A DNA stretch of 64,000 bases from Acanthococcus lagerstroemiae (taxonomy: Eukaryota; Arthropoda; Insecta; Hemiptera; Eriococcidae): contig CM063109.1 in assembly GCA_031841125.1 (NCBI GenBank), forward strand, positions 33,050,038-33,114,037. The letters run 5' to 3'. The notes beneath the pieces are model-generated. The model saw only the letters and a program-made list of their open reading frames with translations, had not been told where the DNA came from and did not search any database. Positions 58,378-64,000 of the stretch are shown in pieces (position 1 is the first letter of the stretch; every line of letters begins with the position of its first letter). A program made the position numbers and the translations under genes.

Positions 58378-59345
58378 TTGAGTGAGTGACGAAGTGACAA
58401 AGTGAATGAATAACTGAATTAGAGAATGAATGAGTGAGTGAGTGAGTAATTGAGTGAGTGAATCACTGAATCACTGAGTGAGTGACTGAGTAACTGAGTG
58501 AATAACGCAATGAGTAAGCAAATGACTGAGTGAGTTAGTGAGTGAATCACTGACTCAGTGAGTGATGGAGTGACGAAATGAATGAATAACTGAATTATAG
58601 AAGGAATGAATGACTGAATAAGTGAGTGAATCACTAGATAAGTGAGCAAGCGAATGAGTGAATCACTGACTTATTGAGTGAATGATGGGGTGAGGAGGTG
58701 AATGAATAACTAAATTAAAGAATGAGTGAATGACTAAGTAAGTGAGTGAATCACTGAATCACGGAGTAAGCGTTCGAGTAACTGAGTGAATCACTAAACA
58801 CATAAGCAAATGCCTGAGTGAGTGAGTGAATCACTGACTCATTGAGTGGGTGTCGGAGTGAGGAAGTGAATGAATAACTACATTACAGAATGAGTGAATA
58901 ACTAAGTAAGTGGGTGAATCACTGAGTCACCGAGTAAGTGATTGAGTAACTGTGTAAATAACTGAATAAGTAAACAAGTGACTGAGCAAATCACTCAATA
59001 AGTAAGCAAATGACTGAGTGAGTGCGTGAATCACTGACTCATTGAGTGAGTCACAGAATAACTGAATGAAAACTCAGTAAATGAGCGAGTGACTGAGTGA
59101 ATCACTGAGTCACTGAGTAAGTGATTGAGTAACTGTGTGAATAACTGAATAAGTAAGCGAGTGACTGAATGAATCACTAAATAAGTAAGCGAATGACTGA
59201 GTGAGTGAGTGAGTGAATCACTGACTCAGTGAGTGACGGAGTGACGAAATGAATGAATAACTGAATTATAGAAGGAATGAATGACTGAGTAAGTGAGTGA
59301 ATCACTAGATAAGTGAGCAAGTGAATGAGTGAATCACTGACTTAG
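58378..59345. repeat. GAGT/GAAT minisatellite with higher-order repeats
   Basis: About 970 bp of 4-bp-like units (gagt, gaat, gact) arranged in longer blocks. gaatgaataactgaatta-type segments recur at about 58402, 58578, 58699, 58866 and 59239, and 58560-58675 is almost identical to 59225-59342. Confidence 0.92.
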
Positions 59346-59879
59346 AAGTCGCTATATAATATGCAATTTTTCCAGTTTCACCTAACGGATTCACAAGAGG
59401 AGAAAATGGACGCGTCACGGGTCGATTGAGTCGTATCATATCCTTGTACTGAGTACTGGAGACGTGATGTGGACAATGGTCATGAAATTATGGACAGGGT
59501 GAAACCGTTTTACAAAAAAACGCCGCATTAGCTAAGAAAGGCGAAGAGAAATGTGAAAGCGGTCGAGTTCAATTTTCTCAGAGAATCTAGTAACAACAGA
59601 TTTCGGGCTGCTCAAAGTGGTGGCGCGCTGTAGTCATTTACCTTGTAACCCTGATCGAGGGGAATATTTCATTTACTGGCATACGAAAAAATCTCAAAAT
59701 ATTACGAAAACGAAAGCGTTTATATCGAAAAAGTGATGAGGACAAAACTTATAGTGCATAAAATTTCCCTTCCATTGAGACCATTTTCATTTCAACCTGA
59801 TGAATTTTTCTAAAATATATAGGGTTTTAATAGTTCATTTTCTTTACGTGCCTAAGATTATAGAGGACGACTCTTTCGC
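59346..59879. other. No gene recognised
   Basis: Non-repetitive sequence between the minisatellite and the last block of repeat D. Confidence 0.45.
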
Positions 59880-60019
59880 GCTGGCAGTCCAAATAATCAT
59901 TAAAATTTGAAATTCAACGTGTGCTACCGACTTTCAGATTTTCGAAATGTGTCTTCCACATTTCAGCTTTGTTTCAACCTTTCAAATAACGTTCGATACT
60001 CAGCTTGAAACAAACTGAT

Positions 60020-60860
60020 CTCCTACTCTGTCCTCCAATTAATTTTGTATTTTCTTATTTATTATCCTTCCCAAAATCTTTGATGCGTGCGATAGTAAAC
60101 CTATAGTACGATAATCTTCAGATTTGTTTGCTCTTGCTTTTTTAGGGATCGCCATCAACCTACTTTTCTGGAAATCTGTTGGCATTTCTCCTCCATCATA
60201 CATTCTGCAAATTATTTCATATAAATGTCTTTGAACTACTTCCCCTGCATTCATCAATAATTCACTAGCAATTTTATCAACTCCTTCTCCTTTACTTGCT
60301 TTCATTTCTTCAAGAGCTTCTGAATTCCGATCTCATATCCCTTTCTTCATCCTCCACATTATCTTCTCATGTACTTATACCTGTTTCATTCCCATACCGT
60401 GTTTCAACATATCTCAACCATTTTATTATTTTGTCTTTTTCAAAGTCTAATAATTTTCTCTTTTCATCTGTTAAATTATTTGTTCTCTTTCTTCTTGCTC
60501 CGATATAATTTCCCTGTTCCCATTTACTTCTCAATTTCCTCACAATTCTGATTAATCAGTTTTTCTTTTGCTTTCGTACATTCTCTTTTTATTTGATTTT
60601 TCAAGGCCTTTTATAATTATCCTTACTTTCCCTGTCGTTGGTTTGTTCATACTTTCTTCTTTCTTCCATTAAATCTAGTAAGTATATCTCATTTTCCATC
60701 CATCTCCCTTCTGTTATTTCAGTACCTACCTAATTTTTTCTTTACTGGCAGATTTATTGCGTTCTTTAGTGTTATCCGCTCCCCTTCAATATCTTTTACT
60801 TTCTATGGGTTACAAGATTCTTTATTTATTTCTTTTTTATATTCTTCTCTTTTCTTCATT
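60020..60860 (-). pseudogene. LINE reverse-transcriptase N-terminal fragment
   Basis: The minus strand (60305 down) reads KASKGEGVDKIASELLMNAG and RLMAIPKKARANKSEDYRTI then GLLSHASKILGRIINKKIQN, the RT motif 1-2 region (K..G.D.I..ELL, IPKK......YRTI.L.SHASKIL..I). Upstream sequence to about 60860 continues in Lys/Glu-rich broken frames. The palm motifs are missing. Confidence 0.78.
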
Positions 60861-61313
60861 TACATACGTTCTATAAGTGAAGAAAAAAGTTAAGTATCAT
60901 GAATTCAAAGATTCAAACATGTTGAGCACGTAACAAATCACTTATTAGGAGTCGCCAAAGGAACGGAATGTAATTTGGAGGCTTTTTTTCTTAGATATGC
61001 AGTGTTTTTTTTTTAACAATGAGAAAAATCCAACTGCGTTTTCTTTGTTCGGTCTATAATTTATGACTAGTTGCCTCGTGTAAAAATTAATATAATTCTT
61101 GCGCTCATTTTCATGTTATATATCATAATGGATGGTCCATATCGAGATACCAAAACGAATATTTTTCAAAATGACTTACTGCTAGTTCTGACTCTGTAAT
61201 CGAAAAACTCTATATAGCATTCGAATCATGTTCTTCTGGCTAAAAATAACATAGAAACTTATTTCAATCTCTTTTCTTCAAAATTATCAGGACCGGCAAC
61301 TTCTGTACAGCGT
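60861..61313. other. No gene recognised
   Basis: AT-rich with a T9 run near 61003. No domain. Confidence 0.5.
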
Positions 61314-61364
61314 GTGTAGCGAATGGCTACACTTGGGAAATTGCATGTGTAGCGATGCTACACA
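61314..61364. repeat. Two adjacent small hairpins
   Basis: gtgtagc-gaatg-gctacac (61314-61332) and tgtgtagc-gat-gctacaca (61346-61364) are perfect-arm inverted repeats with related arms. Confidence 0.8.
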
Positions 61365-61461
61365 TGGCAACATCGGGGAAATTATTGGTACAATTGGAGG
61401 TATGCATAAAGAGAAGATTCAGCTTTGACTTCGCAAAAGTGAAGTAACGCTGCAGAATGTA

Positions 61462-62530
61462 GGATAAATCGTCGACTTTTGGCCAGGGTACAATCTTTGG
61501 CCACGTTTCTCATAAATTTGCTTGCAAAAACTAAGGACTGCGTAACACTGGGAATGTGATTTTTGCACTATGAAATCAGTAACACTGCCATTTTTATGGT
61601 GTGTTGTATTTTTAAGTTTACGTCACCCATTCTTTTTAAAAAAAATTGGTCTGTGGCGGACTTCAAGACTTCAGTGATTTCTTATCAAAACTCTTAAGAA
61701 TCCAGTAATTGGAAAGATCGTCATATGAACATTTCCAGGCGGTAATTGTGCTAGACAATGTATTTTTCTACTTACTCATAGGATTAGTAACGGATTTTAA
61801 TTTAAAAAACTGGTTTTTACTGTTTTTCTTTAATTAAGAGGCATGGCCAAGTGAGGGTTTCGAATTTAATGATTTCACCATCTTTGGCCAGTAACCTGTC
61901 CAAAGTTGGGCATAATGCTAATCTATTTTTGGCCACGCTTCGTTATAAACGAGTTAGAAAAGCTGAAAATTCCTAAGAAAATTCACAGATTCTTCATCGT
62001 ATCACCACTAAAGTGTCACACAAAAATAAGAAGAAATATACCAATCATTTTTTAAGCAATTTACAAATAAGGAATGACGCACCAGAAATTAACATGAGAT
62101 TTGTTTTTATGAATCATAGGAATATAAAATGCAACTTATTATGTTGGAAGTACTATTTTTTCACGAAGAAATACGTCTAATATCGTCTATTTGCACTCCT
62201 CCACTACTTTCCAAGTTTATTTCAGCTTAAATGAGTAAAAATTTTGTCCTGCAAATAAAATATAATCCGTGGGACCAAAAATGGTAATGAAGTGGGCCAT
62301 AAGTGGTAAAACTGGCCAAAGATGGGTGTCTTAGGTTACAATTTTTCTATCTTTAATTACAAGACAAGTGAATCGTTTATATGAGCAGATGAACAAAGTC
62401 TCTGTCCTTCAGAATATAAACAATGATGATAAGACAAATTTCATGGAAGAAGACTGGTTCTTGTATTTTCTTAAAAGGCCTTCAAAGTTGAAGATTCTCT
62501 TTAATCAGGCCAAAAGTGGACGATTTACCC
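61462..62530. mobile_element. 1.07-kb non-autonomous element with TA duplication
   Basis: Left end GGATAAATCGTCGACTTTTG and right end CAAAAGTGGACGATTTACCC (continuing GGCC on the inner side) form inverted repeats of about 23 bp with 2 mismatches. A TA dinucleotide flanks both sides (61460-61461 and 62531-62532), as in Tc1/mariner elements. Inside are several ggccaaa..tgg motifs related to the ends and no transposase. Confidence 0.8.
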
Positions 62531-62639
62531 TATGCATAAAAAAGTGAAGTTTTCGCTCGCGAAAAAATGCATCTTGTCCCGAGTAGACTTCTTTTCGAAA
62601 AACACGTGCAGTTATCATTCATCTTCGAGAAGATTCCTT

Positions 62640-64000
62640 TCATTTTCAAAGATAATTTCCGAGGAATCTTATCAAAAGTATTGAGGAATAATTTCCGATA
62701 ATTTCCGAAGAATTTCAGCGGACATCACTGAGAAAAATCTCCGATGATTTCAGGAGAATTTTATTGAAAATTTTAAGGAAAATCTTCAACGATACCAAAG
62801 GATTTTATTGGAAATCATTGAGAATTATCTCTGATGATTTTTGAAACATTTCTTCAGGGGAAATGTTCAATGATTTCCAGAGATTTTCATCGGAAATATT
62901 CTGGGATAAATTACCGATGATTTCCGAAGAATTTCATTAGAAAATGTTCGGGGAAAATCTCCGATGATTTCCAAAGAAAATTTCATCAGAAATCTTTGTG
63001 AAAACAATCTCTGATAGTTTCCGGAGAATTTCATCGAAAATCTTCAGAGAAAATTTCAAATGTTTTCCGATGAATTTCTTCAAAAATCTTCCGATAATTT
63101 TTAAAGAATTTTATCAAAAATATTTTGGAAAAAATCATTTCATTGGACATCTTCGAGAAGAATCTCTAATGATTTTTTAAACGAATTTCATCAAAAATTT
63201 TTGGGAAAAAATTCAGAAAATTTACGAGAAATCCCATTGGAAATCTTTAGAAAGAATTTCCAAATGTTTTCCAAAGAATGTTATCAAAATCCTTCGAGAA
63301 AATTTTCCAATAATTTTTAAATAGGAAATATTCGGGGAAAATGTCCGATAGTTTTTGATGAATTTTATTGAAAATATTCATGAAGAATCTCCGATGATTT
63401 TTAAGGAATTTCATCAGAAATTTTTTTGGGGAAAAAATCCGGTAATTAACGAAGAATTTCATCAGAAGTCTTTAGAAAACCATGTCAATGTTTTCCAAAA
63501 AATTTCATCAAAATTCATCGAGAACATTTTCTCATCATTTTTGATGAACTTTATAGAAAATATTCGGAGAAAAAACTCCGATGGTTTTTGAAGAATTTTA
63601 TCAAAAATCTTCAGGGAAAATGTTCGATAATCCTCGAACAATTTCATCGGAAATCATCGAAAGGAATCTGATGATTTTTAAGGAATTTCATTGTCAATTT
63701 TTGGGAAAAAATTCCGATTCTCGAAGAACTAAGACTATTTCCCACTCATGCGATGGAATCAGCAGAGATTTTCCCCGAAGACTTTTCATAAGGTTTTTAG
63801 GAATTCGTGGGAATTTTTCTGAAGTTTTCCAATGACATTCTCCGAAAATTAGTGGGGATTATTTTCAAAGATTTCCAATGATATTTTTTGGAAATTATCG
63901 GAGATTTTTCTCAAATTATTTTTGATAAAATTCTTCGGAAATTATGGACAGATTTCCGAAGAATTTTATCAAAAGTCTACAAAAAAAATTCTCTGATTCC
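62640..64000. repeat. Degenerate tandem array running off the right edge
   Basis: Roughly 50-65-bp units built around aatctccgatgatttc and gaagaatttcatc with aaatct(t/c)..gggaaaa, repeated some 20-25 times with many substitutions. Both strands carry long Phe/Ile/Lys/Ser-rich open frames caused by the repeat. The array continues to the last base of the window. Confidence 0.9.

Larger units (their letters stand above)
57895..60015 (-). repeat. Repeat D, interrupted copy
   Basis: Blocks at 57895-57960, 58248-58372 and 59880-60012 are the inverse complement of successive parts of 9085-9450. The gaps hold a roughly 290-bp segment with inverted ends (cgggccgta..tacggcccg) and a roughly 1.5-kb segment that includes the minisatellite at 58378-59345. 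Confidence 0.7.

Noticed and set aside
58378..59345. CRISPR-like repeat array
   Set aside because: No constant repeat alternating with unique spacers; units are tetramer-like and the genome is eukaryotic.
63247..63835. Several overlapping Phe/Lys/Ile-rich open frames
   Set aside because: Generated by the tandem array. All frames on both strands look alike, with no protein signature.

Overview
This window is eukaryotic nuclear DNA, most likely from an arthropod and probably an insect. It is AT-rich, has spliceosomal introns with GT/AG borders, carries tRNA-derived SINEs, and is crowded with decayed LINEs and DNA transposons. No prokaryotic, viral or organellar gene organisation is visible. 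I cannot name the species.

Only one host gene can be recognised. It is the complete coding region of the nuclear receptor tailless (tll, NR2E group) on the minus strand, in eight exons from an ATG at 56100-56098 to a TGA at 16463-16461. All seven introns have GT/AG borders, the phases match exactly, and the spliced product is 382 residues. The protein reads as a short N-terminus, a DNA-binding domain split over exons 2-4 (including a 19-nt microexon), the conserved region just after it, a ligand-binding domain over exons 6-8, and a tailless-type C-terminus. Intron 1 is about 26.6 kb and intron 7 about 8.2 kb. Both are filled with transposable elements.

Layout: 1-16 kb lies downstream of tll. 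It holds a nested RTE-LINE/hAT/SINE structure, a large palindromic foldback, interspersed repeats, a mariner fragment, an R1-type LINE 3' end and a hAT element with perfect 8-bp target-site duplications (TSDs). 16.4-29.5 kb holds tll exons 8 to 2; intron 7 contains LINE tails, a 155-bp hAT MITE and a SINE split by a 370-bp hAT MITE. 29.5-56.0 kb is tll intron 1. It contains four LINE bodies or fragments (RTE-type and one Jockey/CR1-like), an unusual palindrome-rich transposon, a broken Tc1-like transposase, and two CpG-rich stretches without obvious repeats. 56.1-57.6 kb is the putative tll promoter side. 57.6-64 kb is repeats: a split repeat element, a roughly 1-kb GAGT/GAAT-type minisatellite with higher-order structure, a LINE fragment, a 1.07-kb inverted-repeat element with TA duplications, and a tandem array that runs off the right edge.

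Tailless is a DNA-binding transcription factor that patterns the embryonic termini and brain in insects. Everything else here is parasitic or repetitive DNA, apart from candidate regulatory DNA in the introns and upstream of exon 1. I found no new defence or metabolic system. The most notable points are the expanded, microexon-containing tll gene and several transposon structures whose boundaries can be read directly from duplicated target sites.
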